Shown here: piece after piece, positions 19,229 to 27,384 of the stretch
Position numbering within the stretch: the first letter of the stretch is position 1
Layout: each line of letters opens with the position of its first letter
Origin: Massilia pinisoli
GTDB taxonomy: Bacteria > Pseudomonadota > Gammaproteobacteria > Burkholderiales > Burkholderiaceae_D
Direction: 5' to 3'
Assembly: GCF_024753285.1 (NCBI RefSeq)
Contig: NZ_JANUGW010000008.1
Coordinates: 62,001 to 126,000, forward strand
Length of the DNA: 64,000 nucleotides
Program-made: the position numbers and the translations under genes
The notes under the pieces: generated by a model
What the model was told of the DNA's origin: nothing
The model's input: only the letters and a program-made list of their open reading frames with translations
Databases searched by the model: none

Positions 19229-19657
19229 ATGAAAACTTTTTCCGCTAAGGGCCATGAAGTCCAGCGCGATTGGTACGTGATTGACGCGACGGACAAAGTC
19301 CTCGGACGTGTTGCCAGCGAAGTGGCACTCCGACTGCGCGGCAAACACAAGCCGGAATTTACTCCGCACGTCGACACCGGTGATTTCATCGTCGTCGTCA
19401 ACGCAGGCAAACTGCGCGTGACCGGCACGAAAGCCAACGACAAGAAGTACTACCGTCACTCGGGCTACCCGGGCGGTATCTACGAAACCAACTTCCTGAA
19501 AATGCAACAGCGTTTCCCGGGCCGCGCCCTGGAAAAAGCCGTCAAAGGCATGCTGCCGAAGGGCCCGCTGGGCTACGCAATGATCAAGAAGCTGAAAGTG
19601 TATGCGGAAGCCACGCACCCGCACGCTGCCCAGCAACCCAAAGCACTCGAAATCTAA
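19229..19657 (+). CDS. rplM: 50S ribosomal protein L13
   Basis: 142 residues, full length for L13. It starts [20 protein letters not shown] and includes [14 protein letters not shown] and [14 protein letters not shown] segments ([12 protein letters not shown]). L13 is an early assembly protein of the large subunit. A strong promoter lies upstream and rpsI follows after 13 bases, the universal rplM-rpsI pair. Its codon use is more restricted than that of the neighbours, as expected for a highly expressed gene. Confidence 0.99.
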   Translation: MKTFSAKGHEVQRDWYVIDATDKVLGRVASEVALRLRGKHKPEFTPHVDTGDFIVVVNAGKLRVTGTKANDKKYYRHSGYPGGIYETNFLKMQQRFPGRALEKAVKGMLPKGPLGYAMIKKLKVYAEATHPHAAQQPKALEI

Positions 19658-19670
19658 GTAAGGAACTGAC

Positions 19671-20063
19671 ATGATCGGTAACTACAACTACGGCACCGGC
19701 CGTCGCAAGAGTGCAGTGGCCCGTGTGTTCATCAAAGCTGGCACCGGCCAGATCATCGTGAACGGCAAACCGGCCGCCGAATACTTCTCGCGCGAAACCG
19801 GCCTGATGGTCATCCGTCAACCGCTGGAACTGACCGGCAACGTCGAGCGTTTCGACATCAAGGTCAACGTGCATGGCGGCGGCGAGTCCGGCCAGGCAGG
19901 TGCAGTGCGCCACGGCATCACCCGCGCACTGATCGACTACGACGCAGGCCTGAAGGGCGACCTGGCACGTGCCGGTTTCGTCACCCGTGACGCCCGTGAA
20001 GTCGAGCGTAAGAAAGTTGGTCTGCGCAAAGCACGTCGCGCAAAGCAATTCTCGAAGCGTTAA
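19671..20063 (+). CDS. rpsI: 30S ribosomal protein S9
   Basis: 130 residues, normal length. It contains [15 protein letters not shown] near the start, [19 protein letters not shown] in the middle, and ends with the diagnostic [17 protein letters not shown], whose last Lys-Arg reach the tRNA in the P site. It follows rplM with an AAGGA ribosome-binding site, and a terminator comes 40 bases after its stop. Confidence 0.99.
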   Translation: MIGNYNYGTGRRKSAVARVFIKAGTGQIIVNGKPAAEYFSRETGLMVIRQPLELTGNVERFDIKVNVHGGGESGQAGAVRHGITRALIDYDAGLKGDLARAGFVTRDAREVERKKVGLRKARRAKQFSKR

Positions 20064-20103
20064 TTTGGATCTGCAGCGCTTTCCGCGCTGCTGCCAGCAC
20101 GAA

Positions 20104-20136
20104 AAACCGCCCGCTGCGAAGCCGGCGGTTTTTTTG
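20104..20136 (+). terminator. Rho-independent terminator after rpsI
   Basis: AACCGCC (20105-20111) pairs with GGCGGTT (20124-20130), followed by a run of T. It ends the rplM-rpsI transcript. Confidence 0.85.
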
Positions 20137-20142
20137 TTTTGA

Positions 20143-20210
20143 ATTCGGGGTCAGAGCATGTTGTGCGCTTTGGCACGGGATGTTCGGCATAAGATGCTCT
20201 GACCCCGAAT
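20143..20210. repeat. Perfect 17-bp inverted repeat with 34-base spacer
   Basis: Arm ATTCGGGGTCAGAGCAT at 20143-20159 has its exact complement at 20194-20210. The 34-base spacer is less GC-rich than the surroundings. It is placed between the rpsI terminator and the argC promoter region, is unlike the GTAGGGTGGACGG family, and looks like an extragenic palindrome or a small non-autonomous element. Confidence 0.8.
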
Positions 20211-20293
20211 GGTTCACTGCAGCACGTGACGTAGCACCCTGCTAAAATTGCGGGCTCGTACGGAACGTATCTATTTATCAAGGGGAAACAGAC

Positions 20294-21331
20294 ATGATCA
20301 AAGTTGGCATCGTTGGCGGCACCGGTTACACGGGCGTGGAATTGCTGCGCTTGCTCGCAGCCCACCCCGAGGCTCAGCTGACCGCGATCACGTCGCGCAA
20401 GGAAGACGGCCTGCCCGTCGCCGACATGTTTCCCTCGCTGCGCGGCCACGTCGACATCGCGTTCTCGAGCCCGGACAAGGCCGACCTGAAGCAGTGCGAC
20501 GTCGTGTTCTTCGCGACCCCGCACGGCGTCGCCATGGCCCAGGCCCCCGAGCTGATCGCCGCCGGCGTGAAGGTGATCGACCTCGCGGCCGACTTCCGCC
20601 TGAAAGACCAGGCCACGTTCGAGAAATGGTACAAGATCCCGCACAGCGCGCCCGACCTGCTGGAAGAAGCCGTGTACGGCCTGCCAGAGCTGAACCGCGA
20701 CGACATCAAGCAAGCGCGCCTGATCGCCAATCCGGGCTGCTATCCGACGACGATGCAGCTGGGCTTCTACCCGCTGCTGAAGGCGGGCATCATCGACGCC
20801 GGCAACCTGATCGCGGATGCCAAGTCGGGCGTGTCCGGCGCGGGTCGCAAGGCCGAGATCGGCACGCTGTTCTCGGAATCCAGCGACAACTTCAAGGCCT
20901 ATGGCGTGCACGGTCACCGTCACACGCCGGAAACGTCGGCCCAGCTGCAGCGCTACACGGACCAGAAGGTCGGGCTGATCTTCACGCCGCACCTCGTGCC
21001 GATGATCCGCGGCATGCATTCCACGTTGTACGCGCGTCTGACGCAGGACATCACGAACGAAGGGCTGCAAGCCCTGTTCGAAGAGCAGTACAAGGACGCG
21101 GAATTCGTCGACGTGATGCCGTTCGGCTCGCATCCGGAAACCCGGTCGACGCGCGGTTCGAACATGCTGCGCATCGCATTGCACCGTCCGGACAACGGCA
21201 ACACGGTCGTCATTCTCGTCGTGCAGGACAACCTCGTGAAGGGCGCGTCCGGCCAGGCCGTGCAGTGCATGAACCTCATGTTCGGGCTGCCGGAAAGCAT
21301 GGGTCTGAAGCAGGTCGCGCTGCTGCCGTAA
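20294..21331 (+). CDS. argC: N-acetyl-gamma-glutamyl-phosphate reductase
   Basis: Reduces N-acetyl-glutamyl phosphate to the semialdehyde with NADPH in arginine synthesis. 345 residues of the long type 1 form. The Rossmann motif [13 protein letters not shown] starts at residue 5, the catalytic cysteine is Cys149 in NPGCYPT, and VHGHRHTPE carries the conserved His. The GGGGAAACAG sequence before the start serves as ribosome-binding site. Followed after 130 bases by the bactofilin gene. Confidence 0.97.
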   Translation: MIKVGIVGGTGYTGVELLRLLAAHPEAQLTAITSRKEDGLPVADMFPSLRGHVDIAFSSPDKADLKQCDVVFFATPHGVAMAQAPELIAAGVKVIDLAADFRLKDQATFEKWYKIPHSAPDLLEEAVYGLPELNRDDIKQARLIANPGCYPTTMQLGFYPLLKAGIIDAGNLIADAKSGVSGAGRKAEIGTLFSESSDNFKAYGVHGHRHTPETSAQLQRYTDQKVGLIFTPHLVPMIRGMHSTLYARLTQDITNEGLQALFEEQYKDAEFVDVMPFGSHPETRSTRGSNMLRIALHRPDNGNTVVILVVQDNLVKGASGQAVQCMNLMFGLPESMGLKQVALLP

Positions 21332-21461
21332 AGCCCACTGCGGCCCGGCGGGGCCGCGTCCCATGGCAAGGCTTGGTCACAAGACACAGATCAAGGCGAC
21401 CGGTGTTGGCAACGGTACATTGACCGTTGGACAGAACCAACGCCTAGCACAGGGGACAATC

Positions 21462-21878
21462 ATGTTCGGTCGTAACGCAAAAAGCGAAATCGATAGCCTG
21501 ATCGGCATTTCCGCGCGCATCGAAGGGGATCTCGTGTTCACCGGCGGGCTGCGCATCGACGGCGAGGTGCACGGCAACGTGGTCGCCGCGGACGGCAACG
21601 ACAGCGTGCTGATCGTCTCCGAGCACGCTCGCATCGAGGGCGAGGTGCGCTGCGCCAACCTGGTCGTCAACGGCTACATCGCGGGCACCGTCTATTCGTC
21701 CGACCTCCTTGAATTGCAGCCGAAAGGCCGCATACATGGGGATGTCCATTACCGTTTGCTGGAAATGCACGGCGGCGCCCTCGTCACCGGCAAGCTGACG
21801 CACCAGCCGGACTTGGCCGTGAGCGCCCCCGAACCCGTTTTCCACCTTGGCGTAGCGGCCGAAGGGGCTTCAGCATGA
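21462..21878 (+). CDS. Bactofilin (polymer-forming cytoskeletal protein)
   Basis: 138 residues. Bactofilins form nucleotide-free filaments that organise cell-shape and wall functions. The right-handed beta-helix repeat is visible as IGISARIEGDLVFTGGLRIDGEVHGNV and the following turns up to about residue 110. The start at 21462 has a clear AGGGGA ribosome-binding site; a longer in-frame start at 21363 adds residues unlike the family. It sits between argC and erpA, an order I associate with Burkholderiales. Confidence 0.92.
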   Translation: MFGRNAKSEIDSLIGISARIEGDLVFTGGLRIDGEVHGNVVAADGNDSVLIVSEHARIEGEVRCANLVVNGYIAGTVYSSDLLELQPKGRIHGDVHYRLLEMHGGALVTGKLTHQPDLAVSAPEPVFHLGVAAEGASA

Positions 21879-21893
21879 CTGGCGCCAACGGTC

Positions 21894-21899
21894 TATAAT
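21894..21899 (+). promoter_or_regulatory. Candidate -10 box for erpA
   Basis: A perfect TATAAT lies 34 bases before erpA. No good -35 hexamer is seen at 16-18 bases, so the promoter is a weak call and may depend on an activator. Confidence 0.45.
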
Positions 21900-21932
21900 G
21901 GACGAAATCCGTATCCAATCAGGAGTTTATCC

Positions 21933-22304
21933 ATGAATGCAGTCGCCGAAGTGCAAAACGCACAAGACACGATCCCCGCGCCCATCAACTTCACCGACAG
22001 CGCTGCTCAGAAAGTTGCTCAGCTCATCGAAGAAGAAGGCAATCCCGACCTGAAACTGCGCGTCTTCGTGCAGGGCGGCGGTTGCTCGGGCTTCCAATAC
22101 GGCTTCACTTTCGACGAGATCGTGAACGAAGACGACACGACGATGGAAAAGAACGGCGTTCAGCTGTTGATCGACTCGATGAGCTACCAGTACCTGGTCG
22201 GCGCCGAGATCGACTACAAGGACGACCTCGAAGGCGCCCAGTTCGTCATCAAGAACCCGAATGCCCAGTCGACCTGCGGCTGCGGGTCTTCGTTCTCGAT
22301 GTAA
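21933..22304 (+). CDS. erpA: Iron-sulfur cluster insertion protein ErpA
   Basis: 123 residues of the A-type carrier family, which delivers Fe-S clusters to apoproteins such as those of isoprenoid synthesis and respiration. The three cysteines are in [11 protein letters not shown] and CGCGSSF at the C terminus. The N-terminal extension before [11 protein letters not shown] is typical of betaproteobacterial ErpA. An AGGAG ribosome-binding site precedes it and a terminator follows. Confidence 0.97.
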   Translation: MNAVAEVQNAQDTIPAPINFTDSAAQKVAQLIEEEGNPDLKLRVFVQGGGCSGFQYGFTFDEIVNEDDTTMEKNGVQLLIDSMSYQYLVGAEIDYKDDLEGAQFVIKNPNAQSTCGCGSSFSM

Positions 22305-22327
22305 GCCACGCGCGTACCGAATGTCGA

Positions 22328-22361
22328 AAGCCGTCCCGGCATGCCGGGGCGGCTTTTTTTT
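22328..22361 (+). terminator. Rho-independent terminator after erpA
   Basis: A long stem, AAGCCGTCCCGG (22328-22339) with CCGGGGCGGCTT (22344-22355, one G-T pair), and then eight T residues. Confidence 0.9.
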
Positions 22362-22501
22362 CGCCTGCGTTATCAATGGCGAACAAGCAATTTCGCGTAG
22401 TACACTGACGCCCTGATGGCATGTCCGCCGAGCGCGGATGTGGCGGCTACGAGACATAAATACAGGCCAGGGACAAAAGAAATCACGTTATCGGCCTCAT
22501 G

Positions 22502-22517
22502 ATGTTACCGCTATCAT
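22502..22517 (+). promoter_or_regulatory. LacI-family-type operator before the GH3 gene
   Basis: ATGTTACCGCTATCAT fits the palindrome ATGNTANCGNTANCAT, centred on CG, typical of LacI/GalR-family operators controlling sugar-use genes. It ends 51 bases before the GH3 start. No LacI-family gene is in the window, so the regulator would be encoded elsewhere. Confidence 0.5.
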
Positions 22518-22568
22518 TCCTGATTCGGCTTATGCCACGGCCGAACCCGACATAACAAGGAGACAAGC

Positions 22569-24812
22569 ATGACGAAGCAAGCAAGGAAACAGACGGCACT
22601 GGCCGTCCTGCTGGCCTGCGCCGCGATGGGCGCGCACGCGCAGGACCGCACCTGGCTCGACAAATCGAAGTCCGCCGACGAGCGCGCCCGCGCCGCCGTC
22701 GCCGCGATGACGCTCGACGAGAAGCTGCTGCTGATCGTCAGCTACACGGACAAGAAGGACGTGGCGAAGCAGCCGGACGACATCATACCGCCGGCCATCA
22801 AGGCCGATATCGCGGCACACCACATCGAGGGCTCGGCCGGCTACGTGCCCGGCATCCCGCGCCTCGGCATCCCGGCGCAATGGCAGACCGACGCATCGAT
22901 CGGCGTGCGCGTGACGGGCATGGAGCGCACGGCGCTGCCGTCGTCGTTGGCGACGGCGGCGAGCTTCGATCCTGCCGTGTCGGAAGCGGGTGGGCGCATG
23001 ATCGCCGACGAGGCCCGCGCATCCGGCTTCAATACGTTCCTGGCCGGCGGCGCGAACCTGGCGCGCGAGCCGCGCAACGGCCGCAACTTCGAATACGTGG
23101 GCGAGGATCCGCTGCTGGCCGGGCGCATGGCCGCGGGCCTCGTGAACGGCATCCAGTCGCGCCACATGGTGTCGACGATGAAGCACTTCGCCGTCAACGA
23201 CCAGGAAAGCCAGCGCACGACGGTCGACGTCACGATCGCGCCCGAGGCGATGCGCCAGTCGGACCTGCTCGCGTTCGAGATCCTGGACGAACTCGCGAAG
23301 CCCGGTTCCGTCATGTGCTCGTACAACCTCGTGAACGGCCGCTGGGCGTGCGAGAACGAATACCTGTTGAACAAGACCCTGAAGCAGGACTGGAAGTTCA
23401 AGGGCTATGTGATGGCCGACTGGGGTGCCGTGCACTCGACGGCGGACGCGGCGAACTTCGGCCTCGACCAGTTCACCGGTTACCCGTGCTGCAATCACCA
23501 CGGTCCGTTCTACTCGGCCAAGAATTTCAAAGAGGCGATGAACAAGGGCGAGGTGTCGATGCCTCGCCTCGACGACATGGCGCAGCGCATCCTGTGGCCG
23601 CTGTTCCAGACCGGTACGTTCGACGATCCGCCCAAGCCGGGCAAGATCGATTTCGCTGCACACGCCGCTGTGACGCAGCGGGCGGCCGAGGAATCGCTGG
23701 TGCTCCTGAAGAACGAGAACAACGTGCTGCCGCTGGCGAACGTGAAGTCGCTTGCCGTCATCGGCGGCCATGCGGACAAGGGCGTGCTGGCGGGCGGCGG
23801 CTCGTCCGGCGTGACGCCAGTCGGCGGCAACGCCGTCCCGGACCTCGCGCCGAAGTCGTGGCCGGGCCCCGTCGTCTACATGCCGTCGTCGCCGCTCGCC
23901 GCGCTGAAGGCGGAGCTGCCGAAGGCGAAGATCGCCTATGCGAGCGGCGCCGACATCGATGCGGCCGTCGCGCTGGCGAAGCGGTCCGACGTGGCCGTCG
24001 TGTTCGTGACGCAGTGGCTGGGTGAGGGCTTCGACGGCAAGCTGGAACTGGACGGCAACCAGGATGCGCTCGTCGCGGCCGTCGCGCGCGCGAATCCGAA
24101 GACGGTCGTCGTGGTGGAATCGGGCGGCGCGATCTTGATGCCGTGGCTGGCGCAGGTGCCCGCGGTGCTGGAAGCGTTCTATCCCGGCATGCGCGGCGGC
24201 GAGGCGATCGCGCGCATCCTGACGGGCAAGGCGAATCCGTCCGGCCACCTGCCGATCAGCTTCCCCGCATCGAACGCGCAGCTGGCGCACGCGGAGATTC
24301 CCGGCTTCGGCAAGCCGGATGGCATTCCCGTCCACATCACATACGACGAAGGCGCCGCGATCGGTTACAAGTGGTACGACGCGAAAGGATATAAACCGTT
24401 ATTCGCGTTCGGTCACGGCCTCAGTTACACGCGCTTCGCCGTCGCCGAGCCGAAGGCGAATGTCGCGAACGGCGCGTTGACGGTCGGCGCCGCGCTGCGC
24501 AACACGGGCAAGCTGGCCGGCAAGGGCGTCGTGCAGGTGTACGTGGCACCGGCCGACGTGAAGGCATCCGGCTGGGAAGCGCCGAAGCGTCTCGTCGCGT
24601 TCCACAAGCTCGACCTGCAGCCGGGAGGCTCGCGCGCGTTCACGCAGGCCGTCGATCCGCGCCTGCTGGCCACCTACGAGGTCGCGGACGACAGCTGGCA
24701 TGTGCGCGCCGGCACGTATCGCGTGCTGTTCGGGCAGGCGGCGGACGATCTGCCCGTGTCCGTCGACGTGACGCTGCCGGACATGACGTGGAGCGCCGTC
24801 CACAAGGAGTGA
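22569..24812 (+). CDS. Secreted glycoside hydrolase family 3 beta-glucosidase-like enzyme
   Basis: 747 residues with a signal peptide (about 1-25, AHA-QD). GH3 layout: TIM-barrel domain with KHFAVNDQES near residue 205 and the catalytic nucleophile Asp284 in VMADWGA; the alpha/beta sandwich domain at about 370-570; and a C-terminal fibronectin-III-like domain after FGHGLSYTRF (about 617). Characterised relatives release glucose or xylose from oligosaccharides; the substrate here cannot be read from sequence. An AAGGAGA ribosome-binding site precedes the start. A LacI-type operator lies upstream. Confidence 0.93.
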   Translation: MTKQARKQTALAVLLACAAMGAHAQDRTWLDKSKSADERARAAVAAMTLDEKLLLIVSYTDKKDVAKQPDDIIPPAIKADIAAHHIEGSAGYVPGIPRLGIPAQWQTDASIGVRVTGMERTALPSSLATAASFDPAVSEAGGRMIADEARASGFNTFLAGGANLAREPRNGRNFEYVGEDPLLAGRMAAGLVNGIQSRHMVSTMKHFAVNDQESQRTTVDVTIAPEAMRQSDLLAFEILDELAKPGSVMCSYNLVNGRWACENEYLLNKTLKQDWKFKGYVMADWGAVHSTADAANFGLDQFTGYPCCNHHGPFYSAKNFKEAMNKGEVSMPRLDDMAQRILWPLFQTGTFDDPPKPGKIDFAAHAAVTQRAAEESLVLLKNENNVLPLANVKSLAVIGGHADKGVLAGGGSSGVTPVGGNAVPDLAPKSWPGPVVYMPSSPLAALKAELPKAKIAYASGADIDAAVALAKRSDVAVVFVTQWLGEGFDGKLELDGNQDALVAAVARANPKTVVVVESGGAILMPWLAQVPAVLEAFYPGMRGGEAIARILTGKANPSGHLPISFPASNAQLAHAEIPGFGKPDGIPVHITYDEGAAIGYKWYDAKGYKPLFAFGHGLSYTRFAVAEPKANVANGALTVGAALRNTGKLAGKGVVQVYVAPADVKASGWEAPKRLVAFHKLDLQPGGSRAFTQAVDPRLLATYEVADDSWHVRAGTYRVLFGQAADDLPVSVDVTLPDMTWSAVHKE

Positions 24813-24817
24813 CGGCC

Positions 24818-25129
24818 TTACCTGGCCCAGTAGTCCAGCACCAGCGATTTCTCGAGGCAGGTCTTGAGCGTTGCGACGAAGCGCTGGTGCGCCGGGTGCA
24901 CGAGGTAGGCGTCGCGGTCCTCGGCGGCGGCGAACGTCAGCGTGAAGCAGTGCGTGAAGCCGTCGTTCAAGCCTTCCGGGCTCACGTTCGTGCCCCATTC
25001 GTAGGCCGCGATGCCGGGAATGGCGGCGGGCAGGGTGGCGAAGTCCTTGACGATGGCGTCGACGTCGTCGTACGACGCTTCGTCCTTGAACGCGAACAGG
25101 ACGACGTGGCGGAGCAGGGGTGCGGACAT
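24818..25129 (-). CDS. Dabb (stress-responsive alpha/beta barrel) protein
   Basis: 103 residues starting MSAPLLRHVVLFAFKD, with a conserved LRHVVLF strand and HPAHQRFV in the second half, as in the Dabb dimeric alpha/beta barrel family. Bacterial members are mostly uncharacterised. It is convergent with the GH3 gene, whose stop is only five bases away. No good ribosome-binding site is seen before 25129. An in-frame extension upstream exists but overlaps the DUF2145 gene and looks non-coding. Confidence 0.82.
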   Translation of the reverse strand: MSAPLLRHVVLFAFKDEASYDDVDAIVKDFATLPAAIPGIAAYEWGTNVSPEGLNDGFTHCFTLTFAAAEDRDAYLVHPAHQRFVATLKTCLEKSLVLDYWAR

Positions 25130-25179
25130 GGGCGGATGGGGCGAGTGAGTGACCCGCCATCTTACACGGCGGTCTGCCG

Positions 25180-26082
25180 TCAGGGCGCCAGCGCGATCAC
25201 ATCGTCGCCCGGCAGCGGCGCGCACTGCGCGCCCAGCGGTTCCCAGCCGCGATGCACGACGATGCGGCGCTCGTCGTGGCACAGCTCCACGCGGCGCGCC
25301 TGCGGGGAGGTCTTGTGCACGAAGTCCTCGATCGTCGTCGGCACACTGATGTGCAGCGCCAGCGCGTAGACGTCGTCGAGCGGATGGTCGCCCACGTGCA
25401 CGAGAGGCACGAACTGGCCCGCGAACACCATCCAATGCGACGGGATGCGGACGGGCGTGGCCGCATAGCCTTGCGCGCGCAGCCACGCCTGCGCGCGGGC
25501 CCGGGCGGGATCGGCCGGGTCGAGGCCTCCCCACGCGAACGCGATCAGCTCCGCCACCCACTGGTTGCAATTCTGGTAGCGCGTGCCGAAGGCGTAGGCG
25601 TTCGCGCTGTACTGGTCGCCCAGCAGCGCGAGGGCAAGCGGCTTGTCGAGCGCGGCCCGTTCGAGCTGCGCGCCCTGTTCAGCGGACGGGAACAGCAGCG
25701 TCACGTGGCCGCGCGCCGGCGTGTCGGCGCCCAGCACGAAGCCGGACATGCCCTGGTCGAACAGGCGCGGACGCGCTTCGTCGCAGGCATAGTACAACTG
25801 CCGCACGGCCCACGGGCCGCCGGGATTGTCCTTCAGGGCGATGCCGGCGTGCGAGTACAACAAGCCGAAGCGGGAGAGGTCCAGCCCTGCGCGCGCCACG
25901 AGCGCGACGCTGTCGCCGGAACGCGCTAGTTCATCCTTGACGGCGGCCGCGAAGCGCAGCACGCGGTCCTGCTCGGCGGCCGTGATCTGGTGCGGGCGCT
26001 CGCAGAACGTCGGGATGCCGGCCCACGCGCCCGCGCTCAGGCAGGACAGCAGCGCGGCCCCGAGGAGCCGGCGGAACAGCAT
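25180..26082 (-). CDS. Secreted DUF2145 family protein
   Basis: 300 residues with a signal peptide (about 1-22). It carries YSHAGIALKDNP (about residue 76) and YQNCNQWVAEL (about 169). The separated His and Cys with these contexts recall a permuted NlpC/P60-like papain fold, a speculation on my part. The family is known to me as DUF2145 with no established function. Its start overlaps by one base the stop of the upstream small gene, so the two are an operon. Confidence 0.8.
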   Translation of the reverse strand: MLFRRLLGAALLSCLSAGAWAGIPTFCERPHQITAAEQDRVLRFAAAVKDELARSGDSVALVARAGLDLSRFGLLYSHAGIALKDNPGGPWAVRQLYYACDEARPRLFDQGMSGFVLGADTPARGHVTLLFPSAEQGAQLERAALDKPLALALLGDQYSANAYAFGTRYQNCNQWVAELIAFAWGGLDPADPARARAQAWLRAQGYAATPVRIPSHWMVFAGQFVPLVHVGDHPLDDVYALALHISVPTTIEDFVHKTSPQARRVELCHDERRIVVHRGWEPLGAQCAPLPGDDVIALAP

Positions 26083-26549
26083 CAGATCGTGACCTTGCGC
26101 GATGCGAGCTCGCGGTACCAGTCGTCCTGCAGCGCGAGGAAGAACGCCTTCTTCGTGTCGCCGTACGCGAATTCGTAGCCGTATACGCGCTCGTTCACCT
26201 GCACGACTTCATCCTTGGCGATGCGGCGATCGGCCAGCGCGCGGTCGGGCACGTCGACCCAGAACTCGGTGGCGGAATCGCCCGCGACGGCGCGCAGGGT
26301 GACGCGCGTGGTGTCCGCCTTCGCGGGCGCCTGGGCGATGTCGATCACGCGGTACGGGCCCGTCGTCACGCGGCGGTGGTCGCCGCTCGAGCTGTTGCTG
26401 GACCCGCCGATCGAATCGGAGATGCTGGCCGACGAGGCCGAGCCGGCGCTGGACGCGGACGAGGCGACGCTGTCGGCGTGGGCCGGCAGGGTGCACGCGG
26501 CGGCTGCCAGCGCGAGGGCGAACGCGCGGGTAAAGGTTGTGAAGGTCAT
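26082..26549 (-). CDS. Secreted Ser/Ala-rich protein of unknown function
   Basis: 155 residues. A signal peptide (about 1-23, AHA-DS) is followed by a low-complexity segment of Ser, Ala and Gly (about 24-57) and a compact C-terminal half with RVTLRAVAGDSATEFWVDVPD and a YGYEFAYGDTKKAFFLAL segment. I know no family name. The stop overlaps the start of the DUF2145 gene, suggesting joint export and a shared role at the cell surface or periplasm. The start at 26549 follows an AAGAAAG sequence. Confidence 0.7.
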   Translation of the reverse strand: MTFTTFTRAFALALAAAACTLPAHADSVASSASSAGSASSASISDSIGGSSNSSSGDHRRVTTGPYRVIDIAQAPAKADTTRVTLRAVAGDSATEFWVDVPDRALADRRIAKDEVVQVNERVYGYEFAYGDTKKAFFLALQDDWYRELASRKVTI

Positions 26550-26651
26550 TGCGGCATCTTTCTTAAGCGTAGTGGATGACGCAATGGTACAAGTGCCGCG
26601 CGCCGCTGAGAAGGCGCGCGTGGTTTTGCCGCACACGGCGCCTTGCGGCGC

Positions 26652-27287
26652 TCAGTTCACTTCGGTGACGAACTGGTCGAGCGGACGCCGCACCTTCGGC
26701 AGGTTGACGAGCCAGTCCTGCTCGGCCTTGCGGTAGCCCAGCGGCAGCATGACGACGCTGCGCAGGTGCTGTTCGCGCAGGTTCAGGATCGTGTCGACGG
26801 CGGCCGGGTCGAAGCCTTCCATCGGCGTCGCGTCGACTTGCTCGAACGCCGCCGCGATCACGGCCGCGCCGAAGCCGATGTAAGCCTGGCGCGCGGCATG
26901 TTCGAAGTTCACCTGCGCGCCGCGGCCCGGATAGGTCGACAGCAGCTGCTGGCGGTACGCTTCCCAGCCTTCGTTGCGGAAGCCGCGCACGTCATTGGTC
27001 AGGTCGAACATGTGATTGATGCGTTCCGGCGTGTAGTCGTCCCAGGCGGCGAACACGAGCAGGTGCGACGCATCCGTGACCTGCGCCTGGTTCCACGCCA
27101 CTTCGCGGATCTGCGCGCGCAGCGTCGGATTCTTCACGACCAGGATTTCGTAGGGCTGCAGGCCGGACGACGTCGGCGCCAGGCGGGCGGCTTCGATGAT
27201 GCGGTCGACCTTGTCCTGTGCGACAGGGCGGGTCGGATCCATTGCCTTGGTGGCGTAACGCCATTGCAGTTTATCGAGTAATTCCAT
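26652..27287 (-). CDS. NAD(P)H-dependent nitroreductase-like oxidoreductase
   Basis: 211 residues of the FMN-dependent nitroreductase (NfsB-like) family, which reduces nitroaromatics and quinones with NAD(P)H. It starts MELLDKLQWRYATKAMDP and has APTSSGLQPYEILVV (about 35-49), the FMN-binding pattern, and GYRKAEQDW near the C terminus. AAGGTG is the ribosome-binding site. It is divergent from a LysR-type gene, a common pattern where the regulator controls the oxidoreductase. Confidence 0.9.
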   Translation of the reverse strand: MELLDKLQWRYATKAMDPTRPVAQDKVDRIIEAARLAPTSSGLQPYEILVVKNPTLRAQIREVAWNQAQVTDASHLLVFAAWDDYTPERINHMFDLTNDVRGFRNEGWEAYRQQLLSTYPGRGAQVNFEHAARQAYIGFGAAVIAAAFEQVDATPMEGFDPAAVDTILNLREQHLRSVVMLPLGYRKAEQDWLVNLPKVRRPLDQFVTEVN

Positions 27288-27323
27288 GGGGCACCTTATG
27301 AATGATGGATGCCCGCATTGTAT

Positions 27324-27345
27324 TTTATCCTCGCCATGCAATAAA
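27324..27345. promoter_or_regulatory. Candidate LysR-type operator
   Basis: TTTAT at 27324-27328 is mirrored by ATAAA at 27341-27345 with 12 bases between, in the 97-base divergent gap. It includes the T-N11-A spacing expected of LysR-type regulators. Only suggestive. Confidence 0.35.
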
Positions 27346-27384
27346 CTAGGATTTCAGCAAATGATTTGTTCCCGAAAGGTGAAG

